DNA from: Sphingomonas sp.
GTDB taxonomy: Bacteria > Pseudomonadota > Alphaproteobacteria > Sphingomonadales > Sphingomonadaceae
NCBI GenBank assembly: GCA_025935515.1
Contig: JAICVC010000002.1
Coordinates: 1-42,173 of the forward strand
Length of the DNA stretch: 42,173 bases
Direction of reading: 5' to 3'
Of this stretch, positions 14,967 to 23,914 are shown piece by piece. The notes beneath the pieces are model-generated. The model had not been told where the DNA came from and did not search any database. It saw only the letters and a program-made list of their open reading frames with translations. Within the stretch, counting starts at the first letter, position 1, and every line of letters begins with the position of its first letter. The position numbers were made by a program, and so were the translations under genes.

Positions 14967-16370
14967 GTGCTGAGACATGACGGCGAACGCACTCCGGGTT
15001 TCAAGCTTGCGCTGGCGATCGTCGTCGGCCTGGTCCTCACCATCCCGCTCTTCTCGGTCTGGCTGCTGGTCTACGATCGCAAGACGCAGTCCGAAGAAGC
15101 CACCGCCTCCATAACTGCCGGATGGGGCGGGCCGCAGGCGATCGCGGGACCGGTGATCGTGATCCCCTATCGAGCCACGGCGACCGAAACGGTGATCGAG
15201 AACGGGCAGAGCGTTACCCGAAGCCGCGAGGTACGCCGCGAACTGACGCTCGCCCCGGAAGCGATCGAGTTGACCAGCAGCGTCCGGCCCGAAGTGCGAA
15301 AGCGTTCGATCTACCAGGCCGTGGTCTACGGCGCGCAGATGACGGGCAAGGCGCGTTTCGCCTTCCCGCCGGACCTCGCCCGCACCGGCGTCGACCCCAG
15401 CCAGATGGACATGAGCCGCGCCGAGCTCCGCTTCGGGCTCAGCGATCCGCGCGGGCTCGGCGCCAACCCGCAAGTGAAGGTCGATGGACAGCCTCTTCGC
15501 CTTCAGCCCGGCGGCGGCAGCAGCGGCGGCCGCGGCTTCTTCGCCTGGCTCGACGCCAATGGCCTCAACGCCCGTCCGATCGGTGTCGAATTTGCGTTCG
15601 ACCTCCGCGGCAATGAAGCGCTGAGCCTCGCGCCGCAGGCCGGCGACACACGCTGGACCGTCAGGTCCTCCTGGCCAAGTCCAAGCTTCGGCGGAGAATT
15701 CCTGCCGGCCAACCGAAGCGTCACCGAGAAAGGCTTCACCGCCGTCTACAGGATCGGAAATCTGGCGCTGGGTCGCTCGCTGGTGAGCACCGGCGATGCC
15801 GGCGCGACGAACGTCATCGAACGGGTCTCGCCGCCCTCGCGCACCAACTATGCGACGACGGCGCCAGCTGCGGACACCGGGCCGGTACAGACGGCGCAGA
15901 TCAGCCTGATCCAGCCGGTCGATCCCTATTCGCAGGTCAACCGCGCGACCAAATACGGCTTCCTCTTCATCGGCTTCACCTTCCTCGCGCTCTTGATGTT
16001 CGACGTGATCGGCGGCGTCCGCGTGTCGGCGGTCGAATATCTGCTGATGGGCGCGGCGCTGGTGCTGTTCTTCGTGCTTCTGCTCGCCTTCGCCGAAGTG
16101 ATCGGCTTCACCTTCGCCTATGTCGTCGCGTCGGCGGCAATCGCCGGTCTCAACACTGCTTATTCGGCGGCGGTTCTCTCCAGCTGGGGCCGCGCCGGTT
16201 TCATCGGCGGGCTGCTCGTCGGGCTTTACGCGGTGCTCTACATCCTCCTCAGCCTCGAGGCTTTCTCGCTGCTGATCGGCTCGCTGCTGCTGTTCGCCGC
16301 GCTCGCCGGGGTGATGTATGCGACCCGGCGCATCGACTGGGGCGGAAGGAGGGCTGCGACCGAGGCGTGA
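14967..16370 (+). CDS. creD: Inner membrane protein CreD
   Basis: 467-residue envelope protein of the CreD/CET family, linked in other bacteria to beta-lactam and colicin response. One N-terminal membrane helix (about 13-35) is followed by a large periplasmic domain with the family start (AGPVIVIPYRA, EAIELTSSVRPEVRKRSIYQAVVY). Five or six helices lie between about 320 and 455 (KYGFLFIGFTFLALLMFDV onward). The start is GTG at 14967 with AGGGAG six bases upstream. No CreBC two-component genes are adjacent, so control by CreB is not shown here. Confidence 0.93.
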   Translation: MLRHDGERTPGFKLALAIVVGLVLTIPLFSVWLLVYDRKTQSEEATASITAGWGGPQAIAGPVIVIPYRATATETVIENGQSVTRSREVRRELTLAPEAIELTSSVRPEVRKRSIYQAVVYGAQMTGKARFAFPPDLARTGVDPSQMDMSRAELRFGLSDPRGLGANPQVKVDGQPLRLQPGGGSSGGRGFFAWLDANGLNARPIGVEFAFDLRGNEALSLAPQAGDTRWTVRSSWPSPSFGGEFLPANRSVTEKGFTAVYRIGNLALGRSLVSTGDAGATNVIERVSPPSRTNYATTAPAADTGPVQTAQISLIQPVDPYSQVNRATKYGFLFIGFTFLALLMFDVIGGVRVSAVEYLLMGAALVLFFVLLLAFAEVIGFTFAYVVASAAIAGLNTAYSAAVLSSWGRAGFIGGLLVGLYAVLYILLSLEAFSLLIGSLLLFAALAGVMYATRRIDWGGRRAATEA

Positions 16371-16401
16371 CGGCGCGAATCTTTGCCGCTAGTCCGCGTC
16401 G

Positions 16402-17304
16402 ATGACTTCACAACCGTTACCACCAAAGCGCATTTTCCCAAGTTCGAAGGTCGACGCACGTGCCGCCGAGCACGTGCCGTCGGTCCCGCAGACCGAGAGC
16501 TCCGCATACAAGCTGGCGTTCCAGGACGCCGAGTTCCTGCTGCGCGAAGACCTGCGCCCGGTCCGCTTCCAGCTCGAGCTACTGAAACCCGAGCTGCTGC
16601 TCAACGAGGCGGACATCGGGTCGACCTTCGTCTTCTACGGCTCGGCGCGGATCCCCTCGCCCGAGATGGCCGACGCGCTGATCGCCGCGGCGACCAATCC
16701 CGAGCAGGAGAAAATCGCGGAGCGGCTGAAGGCCAAGGCCCATTATTACGATATCGCGCGCGAGCTGGCGCGGCTGGCGAGCCGTTGCAGGGCCGACGAG
16801 GAAGGCAAGAAGCATTTCGTCGTCTGCTCCGGCGGCGGCCCGTCGATCATGGAAGCCGCCAACCGCGGTGCGGCCGACGAGGGGCAGGAATCGATCGGCC
16901 TCAACATCGTGCTTCCCCACGAGCAGATGCCCAACCGCTACGTCACCCCGGACCTGAGCTTCCAGTTCCATTATTTCGCGCTGCGCAAGATGCACTTCCT
17001 GCTGCGCGCGCGAGCGGTCGCGGTGTTCCCCGGCGGATACGGCACGTTCGACGAGATGTTCGAGCTTCTTACCCTGATCCAGACCGGCAAGGTGCGGCCG
17101 CTGCCGATCCTGCTGTTCGGCAAGGATTATTGGAACCGCGTCGTCAATTTCGAGGCGATGGTCGAGGAAGGCGTGATTGCGCCGCACGACCTCGACCTCA
17201 TCCATTGGAGCGAGGATGCCGCCGAGGCGTGGGACTTCGTCACCAATTATTACGCCGACCATCCCGCCGGCCCGCCGCCGCGGCAGTCGGGCCCGCCCGA
17301 ATAA
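16402..17304 (+). CDS. LOG family protein (TIGR00730-like nucleotide phosphoribohydrolase)
   Basis: 300 residues. The Rossmann-fold core has GGGPSIMEAANRG (about 144-156) and the catalytic PGGYGTFDE (210-218). This is the signature of LOG lysine-decarboxylase-like proteins, which hydrolyse nucleoside 5'-monophosphates such as cytokinin ribotides or AMP. A roughly 70-residue N-terminal extension (EFLLREDLRPVRFQLELLKPELLL) marks the longer bacterial subgroup. The start ATG lacks a clear ribosome site. It ends ten bases from the converging cytochrome gene. Confidence 0.9.
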   Translation: MTSQPLPPKRIFPSSKVDARAAEHVPSVPQTESSAYKLAFQDAEFLLREDLRPVRFQLELLKPELLLNEADIGSTFVFYGSARIPSPEMADALIAAATNPEQEKIAERLKAKAHYYDIARELARLASRCRADEEGKKHFVVCSGGGPSIMEAANRGAADEGQESIGLNIVLPHEQMPNRYVTPDLSFQFHYFALRKMHFLLRARAVAVFPGGYGTFDEMFELLTLIQTGKVRPLPILLFGKDYWNRVVNFEAMVEEGVIAPHDLDLIHWSEDAAEAWDFVTNYYADHPAGPPPRQSGPPE

Positions 17305-17314
17305 GGCGTCGGCC

Positions 17315-18010
17315 CTAGGGCTTCTTGGTCGCCGTGCTCGCGGGACCGGCGACCTTGGGCGCGCCCTCGCCGCCGACATTCTTGGGATTGGCGCCGGTTT
17401 GCTGCTCCGTCAGCACCGGCTCCTTCTCCGCCTTCTGCGGGCCGTTGCCCGGGCCTTCACCCGCGGCGGTCGCCGTCGGCGCCGCCGGAAGCGGCCTCGG
17501 CGCATCGCTGTGCGCGTTCAGGAACGCGATGACGTCGGCGCGGTCCTGCGGGTTGCTGAGGCCGGCAAAGGTCATCTTGGTTCCCGGCGCGAACGTCTTG
17601 GGGCTGTCGAGCCACTTGCTGAGGTTGTCCCAGTTCCAGGTGCCGCCGATCTTCTTCAGCGGATCCGAGAAAGCGAAGCCAGCTTTGCCCTGGGCGATTG
17701 GCTCGTCGATGATATCCCACAGGTTCGGGCCCAGCTGGTTGGCGCCGCCCTTCTCCGCATTGTGGCAGGCCGCGCACTTGTTGAACACCTGCTGGCCCTT
17801 CGCGGGGTCGGCCTTGGCGAGGTAGAATTCGATCGGCTGCTCGGCTTCGGCGCCGCCGCCCTCGCCTTCCTGGACCACGCCCTCGATCGGATAGCCCATC
17901 TTTTCGGGGCGCTCCGAGTGGAACATCTCTCCGGCGACGATCGACGATCCCAAGGCGACGATGCCCGCGAACAGCACCCAGCCGGCAATGGTATTGAAGC
18001 GATCGTCCAT
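17315..18010 (-). CDS. Membrane-anchored cytochrome c
   Basis: 231 residues. An uncleaved N-terminal helix (about 8-26) anchors a periplasmic class I cytochrome c domain: heme motif Cys79-Ala-Ala-Cys82-His83, and axial Met146 in GTKMTFAGL. A Pro/Ala/Gly/Lys-rich C-terminal tail of about 60 residues follows. The domain resembles CycM/c552-type proteins that carry electrons from the bc1 complex to oxidase. Start ATG with AGGG about 7-8 bases upstream. It lies 73 bases downstream of mutY on the same strand. Confidence 0.92.
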   Translation of the reverse strand: MDDRFNTIAGWVLFAGIVALGSSIVAGEMFHSERPEKMGYPIEGVVQEGEGGGAEAEQPIEFYLAKADPAKGQQVFNKCAACHNAEKGGANQLGPNLWDIIDEPIAQGKAGFAFSDPLKKIGGTWNWDNLSKWLDSPKTFAPGTKMTFAGLSNPQDRADVIAFLNAHSDAPRPLPAAPTATAAGEGPGNGPQKAEKEPVLTEQQTGANPKNVGGEGAPKVAGPASTATKKP

Positions 18011-18083
18011 GGAGTTTCCCTGTCGGTGTCAGGATAGAGAGATAAGGATTTGCGCTGCCTCTTAAGGGCGAGTTTGTAAGGCT

Positions 18084-19076
18084 TCAAGCCGCCTGCCGGG
18101 CGGTGAGCGCAAGCTCGGCGGCGCGCCGGTAAAGGGTCGGCAGGCCGGCCGACCCGAGCTGGTCGAGCGGGTGCCACCAGCCCTCGCCTGCCGGTTCCGA
18201 GCCCGCGACTAGCAAGAGGTCGAGGGAGAAATGGGTGAAGACGTGGCGGACGGTGCCGATCGCGTTGAGGAGCTCGGGCGGGCTCGCGGTCCAGTCGCCG
18301 CCCGGAAGCGCCGCCATGCCCCCGAGCAGGCCCTTCGCCGGCCGGCGGACGAGCCAGACCCGGCCGCCTCGCTCGATCCAGTGAGCGACGCCGTACTTGT
18401 GCGGACGCACGGCACGCCGGCGAGGCTCAGGGAAGACCTGCGGAGTCCCGCTCGCGAAAGCGGCGCAGTCCCGGCGGAGCGGGCAATCGCCGCAACATGG
18501 TTTGGTTGGGCGGCAGATGGTCGCTCCGAGATCCATCACCGCTTGGACGAAATCGCCGGGCCGGTCGGCGGGCATGATCGCGAGGACGAGCCGCTCGATC
18601 TCGGCACGGGAAGGGCTTTTGAGGCCGTGCAGCCGCACGATCACGCGCTCGACGTTGGTGTCGACTGCCGGCGCCGTTTGGCCGAACGCAATCGCAGCGA
18701 TGGCGGCCGACGTATAGGCTCCGATGCCCGGCAGCCGGCGCAGCTCCGCGGCGGTGGTCGGGAAAGCCCCGCGCCGCTCGACTTCCCTCGCGCAGGCAAT
18801 CAGGTGGCGGGCGCGGGCGTAATAGCCGAGCCCCGCCCATTCGGAGAGGACGTCCTCGTCGGCTGCGGCGGCCAAGGCGTGGATCGTGGGCCAGCGTTCG
18901 ACGAAACGCTCGAACCGCGGCCGTACCGTCGCCACCGTCGTCTGCTGGAGCATGACTTCGCTCAGCCACACGCGATAGGGGTCGGGCGCCGGCTCGCCGG
19001 GCGGCGAGCGCCATGGCAAGCGCCTGAAGTTATCCACATAATGTTGGAGCAGGCGGCTTGCGGCATTGGCGGTCAC
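18084..19076 (-). CDS. mutY: A/G-specific adenine glycosylase
   Basis: Removes adenine opposite 8-oxoguanine. 330 residues. HhH (LRRLPGIGAYTSAAIAA), catalytic Asp in PAVDTNVERV and the 4Fe-4S ligands C-x6-C-x2-C-x5-C (within CRPTKPCCGDCPLRRDC) are present. The C-terminal NUDIX-like 8-oxoG recognition domain follows (YGVAHWIERGG, LPGGDW, HVFTHFSLDL). The start is the GTG at 19076 (VTANAASRLLQHY); upstream frame matches nothing and would overlap the divergent gene. Only 27 bases separate it from the divergent DUF721 gene. Confidence 0.95.
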   Translation of the reverse strand: MTANAASRLLQHYVDNFRRLPWRSPPGEPAPDPYRVWLSEVMLQQTTVATVRPRFERFVERWPTIHALAAAADEDVLSEWAGLGYYARARHLIACAREVERRGAFPTTAAELRRLPGIGAYTSAAIAAIAFGQTAPAVDTNVERVIVRLHGLKSPSRAEIERLVLAIMPADRPGDFVQAVMDLGATICRPTKPCCGDCPLRRDCAAFASGTPQVFPEPRRRAVRPHKYGVAHWIERGGRVWLVRRPAKGLLGGMAALPGGDWTASPPELLNAIGTVRHVFTHFSLDLLLVAGSEPAGEGWWHPLDQLGSAGLPTLYRRAAELALTARQAA

Positions 19077-19103
19077 CTGGACCCTATGGCATGCTCCAAG
19101 GCG

Positions 19104-19652
19104 ATGTCGAAGAGGAAGCCCGAACGAGATTCGCCGCGGAGCTGCCGCGCCCGCGCCGCGGGCGAGCTCGTCGGCGATGTCGGCGGCCAGTCGTTCAAAC
19201 GCTTCGGCTTCGTCCAGCACTCAATCGTCAGCCGTTGGAGCGAGATCGTCGGCGAGCGTTACGCCCGGGCCTCGTGCCCCGAATCGATCAAATTCCCGGC
19301 CGGCAGGAAAGCTGGCGGAGTGCTGACTCTAATGGTCGACGGCGCTCACGCGCCGCTGATCCAGCATCTGACACCGATGATCGTCGAGCGGGTGAACCGC
19401 TTCTTCGGCTATGCGGCGATCAATCGCATCGTCTTCCACCAGGGCCGGCCGCCGACGCCGGCACCAAAGCCGGAGCGGCCGCAGCTGCGCCCAGTGCCGA
19501 AAGAGCTGGGCGAAGGCCTGCGCGAAATCGCCGATCCCGAGCTTCGCTTGTGCCTGGAGTCGCTTGCCGCGCAAATTGCCGCTAGCAGCGGCCCTCCGTC
19601 GCTCGAGAAGAGCGAGGATGACCCCATACCCGCGATCAATCGGAGCAATTGA
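19104..19652 (+). CDS. DUF721 (DciA-like) protein
   Basis: 182 residues from the ATG at 19104; an ATG at 19086 would add six. The DUF721 core (FKRFGFVQHSIVSRWSEIVGERYARASCPESIKF ... GGVLTLMVDGAHAPLIQH ... INRFFGY-like) is clear. DUF721 includes DciA, a loader of the replicative helicase in bacteria lacking DnaC, but the alphaproteobacterial members have been little tested. The C-terminus is Pro-rich. Its TGA overlaps nothing and abuts the next ATG, so translation with the DsbA-like gene is probably coupled. The order with mutY and smc is conserved in alphaproteobacteria. Confidence 0.88.
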   Translation: MSKRKPERDSPRSCRARAAGELVGDVGGQSFKRFGFVQHSIVSRWSEIVGERYARASCPESIKFPAGRKAGGVLTLMVDGAHAPLIQHLTPMIVERVNRFFGYAAINRIVFHQGRPPTPAPKPERPQLRPVPKELGEGLREIADPELRLCLESLAAQIAASSGPPSLEKSEDDPIPAINRSN

Positions 19653-20405
19653 ATGAAGCCTTCCTTCTTCCTCGCCGGCGCTGCAGCAGTGGTCGCGATT
19701 GCCGGCTGCAATTCCAAGCCCGGCGATGCCAAGAGCAATGCCGAAGCCCCGGTGAAATGGGAGCAGGTCGCTCCGCCCAAGGGCGGCGACTGGACGATGG
19801 TCGTGAATGCGACGCCCGCGGGCGGGTTCATGATGGGCAACCCCAATGCCAAGGTGAAGCTGGTCGAATATGGCTCGCTCACTTGCCCGCACTGCCGCGA
19901 GTTCGACGAAAAGGGCGTGCCGACTTTGATCGATCAATATGTGAAGTCGGGCCAGGTCAGCTGGGAGTTCCGCAATTATGTCCGCGATCCGTTCGACCTC
20001 ACCGCGTCGCTGATCGCGCGCTGCAACGGCGCGAAGAGCTTCTTCCCGCTGATGCGCGCCTTCTACAAGGACCAGGTCGCCTGGGTGACCAAGATCCAGG
20101 AAACGCCCCAGGCGCAGCTCGAAGCGTTGCAGAACCTGCCCCCCAACCAGGAGTTCGTGCAGGCCGCGAAATTTGCCGGATTCCCGGAGTGGGCGGCAGC
20201 GCGGGGCGTTCCCGCCGCCAAGAGCAATCAGTGCTTGAGCAATGAGAACAGCATCAACCAGCTGGTGCAGATGACGGGCGACGCCACCAACCAGTTCCCC
20301 AACTTCCCGGGCACCCCGACCTTCGTCATCAACGGCAAGATGGCGGAGAACACCGCGACCTGGGAGCTGCTCGAGCCGCAGCTCAAGAAGGCGCTCGGCG
20401 GATAA
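19653..20405 (+). CDS. DsbA-family thioredoxin-fold lipoprotein
   Basis: 250 residues. A lipoprotein signal ends at Cys19 (VAIAGC). The thioredoxin fold carries the redox pair Cys78-Pro-His-Cys81 in EYGSLTCPHC and a cis-Pro in FPGTPTFVINGK. The long helical insertion between is as in DsbA. It should act in the periplasm, oxidising or isomerising disulfides. One further Cys pair (about 124 and 193) is spaced apart. The start is directly behind the DUF721 stop, and smc follows by 28 bases. A DsbB gene lies elsewhere in the window (34600-35124) and could be its partner, which is inferred. Confidence 0.92.
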   Translation: MKPSFFLAGAAAVVAIAGCNSKPGDAKSNAEAPVKWEQVAPPKGGDWTMVVNATPAGGFMMGNPNAKVKLVEYGSLTCPHCREFDEKGVPTLIDQYVKSGQVSWEFRNYVRDPFDLTASLIARCNGAKSFFPLMRAFYKDQVAWVTKIQETPQAQLEALQNLPPNQEFVQAAKFAGFPEWAAARGVPAAKSNQCLSNENSINQLVQMTGDATNQFPNFPGTPTFVINGKMAENTATWELLEPQLKKALGG

Positions 20406-20433
20406 GCCCAATGCGGGGGGAGGGCATCGAGGG

Positions 20434-23400
20434 TTGAGGATCCGGCGGCTCAAGCTCAGCGGCTTCAAGAGCTTCGTCGAACCGGCCGAGCTCAGGATCG
20501 AGCCGGGCCTGACCGGCGTCGTGGGCCCCAACGGCTGCGGCAAATCGAACCTGCTCGAGGCGATCCGCTGGACGATGGGGGAATCCAGCCCCAAGTCGCT
20601 CCGCGGCGGGGGCATGGACGATGTCATCTTTGCCGGCACCGCAACGCGGCCGCCGCGCGACTTCGCCGAAGTCTCAATCCTGGTCGAGCGCGACGCCGGA
20701 GACGAAGGCGGTTCCGGGGAGAGCGAGGTCACTCGGCGCATCGAGCGCGGCGCCGGGTCGGCCTACCGGATCGACGGGCGCGACGTACGCGCCAAGGACG
20801 TCTCGCTGCTGTTCGCGGACGCGGCGACGGGGGCCCATTCGCCGGCGCTGGTCAGCCAGGGCAAGATCGGCGCGGTCATCGCCGCCAAGCCCGTCGAGCG
20901 GCGTCAGCTGCTGGAGGAAGCGGCGGGCATTTCCGGGCTTCACGCGCGCCGCAAGGACGCCGAGCAAAAACTCCGCGCGGCCGAGGCCAATCTGACGCGG
21001 CTGGGGGAAATCCTCGGCGACCAGGAGCAGCGCGCGGCCCAGCTGAGACGGCAGGCGCGCGCGGCCGAGCGTTATCGCAAGCTGACCGACCAGATCCGCG
21101 GAGTCGAAGCCCGACTGCTTCACGCCCGCTGGGTCGAAGCCGAGCAGGCGGCTGAAGCCGCTCTAGCGGAAGCGAAGGCCGCGTCCGAGGAAGTCGAGCG
21201 AATCCACCAGGCCATCGCCGAGGCGCAGGCCGCGCACGATCGCGCCAACGAGTCGCTCGCCGCAAAGCGCAACGCGCTCACTGAGCTGCGCGAGCAAGGC
21301 CACCAGCTCGCGCATCAACTCGCGACGGCGCGCGCCCGGCGCGACACGGTGGCGCGCCGGTTCGCCGAATTGGATCGCCTCGATCGGTCGTTGACCGACG
21401 ACATCGCGCGCGAAGAAGCGCTGAAGGGCGATGCCGCGCATGCAATCGCCGTGCTCGAGCAAGAACGCGGGACGATCGCGCGGCGGCTCGAAGACTCTGA
21501 AGCCCACGCGGCCCGGATCGCGACCGAGCTCAGTGCCGCGGAGACTATTTCCCGCGAAGCCGAAGCCGCGCTTGCGGAATTGCTTGCTCGGCAGGCGGCA
21601 ATGCGTGCCGAGCGCCGGGTCGCCGAAGCCGCGCTCGAGGCGGCACGGGCACAACTCGGCCGAACCGAGCAGGAACGGCAGAAGCTCGCCGAGCAGCTCC
21701 AGGCGTTGGGCGATGGCAGCGACCAGGTCCGCGCCCGAGATGAGGCCGAAGCGAAGGCCAAGGCTGCCGCCGAAGCGCTGACGCAAGCCGAGGCGAAGCG
21801 TGTCGAAGCCGAGCAAGGGCGGACTTCGGCGGCCGAAGCGCGCGATTCCGCCGAAAGCCGGCTTGCATCGGCACGCGCCGGACTGTCCGCCGCACGGTCA
21901 GAGCATGAGGCGTTGGCCCGCGCGCTCGAGCACGGCGGCGGCGCGGCGATCGCCAGCCTGAAGGCCGAACCGGGCTATGAACGAGCGCTCGCGGCTGCAT
22001 TGGGGGAGGACGCCGACGCATCGCTTGGCGGCGACGCACCAAGGCGCTGGCAGGGAAGCGAAGTCCGGCCTGACGACCCCTCGTTGCCGGCCGGCACGGA
22101 ATGCCTGGCCGACCATGTCAGCGCGCCGGCGCAACTCATTCGCCGGCTCAGGCAGGTCGCCATTGCCGCTGATGATTTGGGGCAGGCGCTCGCCGTCGGC
22201 CAACGGCTCGTCACGCCCGACGGCCGGCTTCGCCGGTGGGACGGGTTTGTCGCGGCCGGCGCGGGGGCGGCCGCAGCCGAGCGGCTGTTGCGCGCCAATC
22301 GCCTCGCCCAGCTGGCGGACGAATTGCCCAGATTAGAAGCAGCGGTCGAAAAGGCTTCGGCGGAGCGGGACTCGGTGCTCGCGACGATGGAACAATGCCG
22401 CAAGGTCGCTGACGAAGCGCGGACTGCGGCGCTGGCGGCAGAGCGCGATGCGCGCGAGGCCGGCCGGGCGATCGACGCCGCGGCCGCCGCGCTGGAGCGC
22501 ATCGAGGCGCAATGTGCCAGCCTGATCCAGCGCCAGGCCGATCTGGAACCAGTGCTCGAAGCATCGCGCGAGGCCGCCGCGGCTGCGCAGCAGTCGCTGG
22601 CAGCGCTTGCCGATCCAGCCGCGCTCGAGCATGAAGTCGAAGCGTCACGCGCCAGCGCCGCAAGCGCGGCAAGCGCGGTTGCCGACAAGCGCGCCGAAGC
22701 CGCCACCAAGGCCCGCGAGACTGCGGCAGACCGCGAGCGGTCGACTGCTGCGGGGCGCGAACAGGCGGAATGGAGCAAGCGCCAGGCCGATGCCGAGCAT
22801 CGGCTCGGGTCTGCGATCGAGCGCCAGAAACAGCAGTCCAGCGAACGGGCGGACCTCTCGAAGGAACCCGCCGAGCTCGATGCCAGGATCGGCGAGCTCG
22901 AGCATTCCAACGACCAGAGCCAGGTTCGCATTGGCGAAGCCACCGCGGCGGAGCGCGAAGCGGAAGAGGCGGTCCTCGCCGCGAGCCAGGCAGTGTCGGC
23001 GATCAACGAACATTCGGCCGACACTCGGGAACGGCGCGCAGCCGCCGCTGCCCGCGCCGAGGCGCAGCAGGCGCGCAGCGCCGAGTTCGCCAGGGCGGCA
23101 GCCGACAAGTTCGAGGTGGTGCCGCAGCGATTGCCCGAGAAGCTCGGGTTCGATGCCGAGGAGCCGCGCAACGCCGAAGAGGAAGCGGCGGCCCTCGAAC
23201 GGCTGACCGGAGAGCGGGAACGGATCGGGCCGGTCAACCTCGTCGCAGAACAGGAGCTTGCCGAGCTCGACGCCGCACGCACCAAGGGTGCGGAGGAAGC
23301 CGAGGAGCTGACCCAGGCGATCAACCGGCTGCGGGGCTCGATCGGCAATCTGAACCGCGAAGGCCGGGTCCGGCTGCTCGAGGCCTATGAAAAGGTCGAT

Positions 23401-23850
23401 GCCCATTTCCGCCGCCTGTTCACGACCCTGTTCGAAGGCGGCCAGGCCCATCTCGAGCTGGTCGAAAGCGACGACCCGCTCGAAGCCGGGCTTGAGATCA
23501 TGGCCCAGCCGCCGGGCAAGCGGCTGTCGACCCTGACGCTGCTGTCGGGCGGGGAGCAGGCGCTGACCGCGGTCGCGCTGATCTTCGCGATCTTCCTCAC
23601 CAACCCCGCCCCGATTTGCGTGCTCGACGAGGTCGACGCGCCGCTCGACGACGCCAATGTCGAGCGCTTCTGCGAGCTGCTGCAGCGGATGACGCAGGAA
23701 ACCGACACGCGCTACCTGATCGTCACCCACAATGCGGTGACCATGAGCCGCATGGACCGGCTCTACGGCGTGACCATGATCGAGAAAGGCGTCAGCCGAC
23801 TGGTGTCGGTCGACCTGGGCAGCGCGGAGACCCTGCTAGCCGCCGAGTAA
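20434..23850 (+). CDS. smc: Chromosome segregation protein SMC
   Basis: 1138-residue condensin subunit that compacts and segregates the chromosome with ScpA and ScpB. The N-terminal head has Walker A (GPNGCGKSN, about residues 32-40). Two long coiled coils, rich in Ala, Glu and Arg, flank a hinge of about residues 500-640. The C-terminal head has the signature LSGGEQALTA and Walker B VLDEVDAPLDD. The start is TTG at 20434, followed by RIRRLKLSGFKSF, the usual SMC start; GGGAGGG lies upstream. The gene is complete. Confidence 0.96.
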   Translation: MRIRRLKLSGFKSFVEPAELRIEPGLTGVVGPNGCGKSNLLEAIRWTMGESSPKSLRGGGMDDVIFAGTATRPPRDFAEVSILVERDAGDEGGSGESEVTRRIERGAGSAYRIDGRDVRAKDVSLLFADAATGAHSPALVSQGKIGAVIAAKPVERRQLLEEAAGISGLHARRKDAEQKLRAAEANLTRLGEILGDQEQRAAQLRRQARAAERYRKLTDQIRGVEARLLHARWVEAEQAAEAALAEAKAASEEVERIHQAIAEAQAAHDRANESLAAKRNALTELREQGHQLAHQLATARARRDTVARRFAELDRLDRSLTDDIAREEALKGDAAHAIAVLEQERGTIARRLEDSEAHAARIATELSAAETISREAEAALAELLARQAAMRAERRVAEAALEAARAQLGRTEQERQKLAEQLQALGDGSDQVRARDEAEAKAKAAAEALTQAEAKRVEAEQGRTSAAEARDSAESRLASARAGLSAARSEHEALARALEHGGGAAIASLKAEPGYERALAAALGEDADASLGGDAPRRWQGSEVRPDDPSLPAGTECLADHVSAPAQLIRRLRQVAIAADDLGQALAVGQRLVTPDGRLRRWDGFVAAGAGAAAAERLLRANRLAQLADELPRLEAAVEKASAERDSVLATMEQCRKVADEARTAALAAERDAREAGRAIDAAAAALERIEAQCASLIQRQADLEPVLEASREAAAAAQQSLAALADPAALEHEVEASRASAASAASAVADKRAEAATKARETAADRERSTAAGREQAEWSKRQADAEHRLGSAIERQKQQSSERADLSKEPAELDARIGELEHSNDQSQVRIGEATAAEREAEEAVLAASQAVSAINEHSADTRERRAAAAARAEAQQARSAEFARAAADKFEVVPQRLPEKLGFDAEEPRNAEEEAAALERLTGERERIGPVNLVAEQELAELDAARTKGAEEAEELTQAINRLRGSIGNLNREGRVRLLEAYEKVDAHFRRLFTTLFEGGQAHLELVESDDPLEAGLEIMAQPPGKRLSTLTLLSGGEQALTAVALIFAIFLTNPAPICVLDEVDAPLDDANVERFCELLQRMTQETDTRYLIVTHNAVTMSRMDRLYGVTMIEKGVSRLVSVDLGSAETLLAAE

Positions 23851-23859
23851 TTCTGCTAT

Positions 23860-23878
23860 TGCGAATGACTATCAATAA
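23860..23878 (+). promoter_or_regulatory. Fur box upstream of the siderophore receptor
   Basis: TGCGAATGACTATCAATAA matches the Fur operator core GCGAATGA-T-TATCATT with two or three changes and keeps the inverted halves around the centre. It lies 10 bases after the smc stop and 37 before the receptor start, where it would overlap the promoter. Confidence 0.7.
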
Positions 23879-23914
23879 CGTTAGGCGGGCCCCAAGAAGT
23901 CCAAAGGGGAACGA

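Noticed and set aside
19329..20741. A 470-codon minus-strand frame across the DUF721, DsbA-like and smc starts
   Set aside because: It crosses three clear genes and gene boundaries on the other strand and has no motif.
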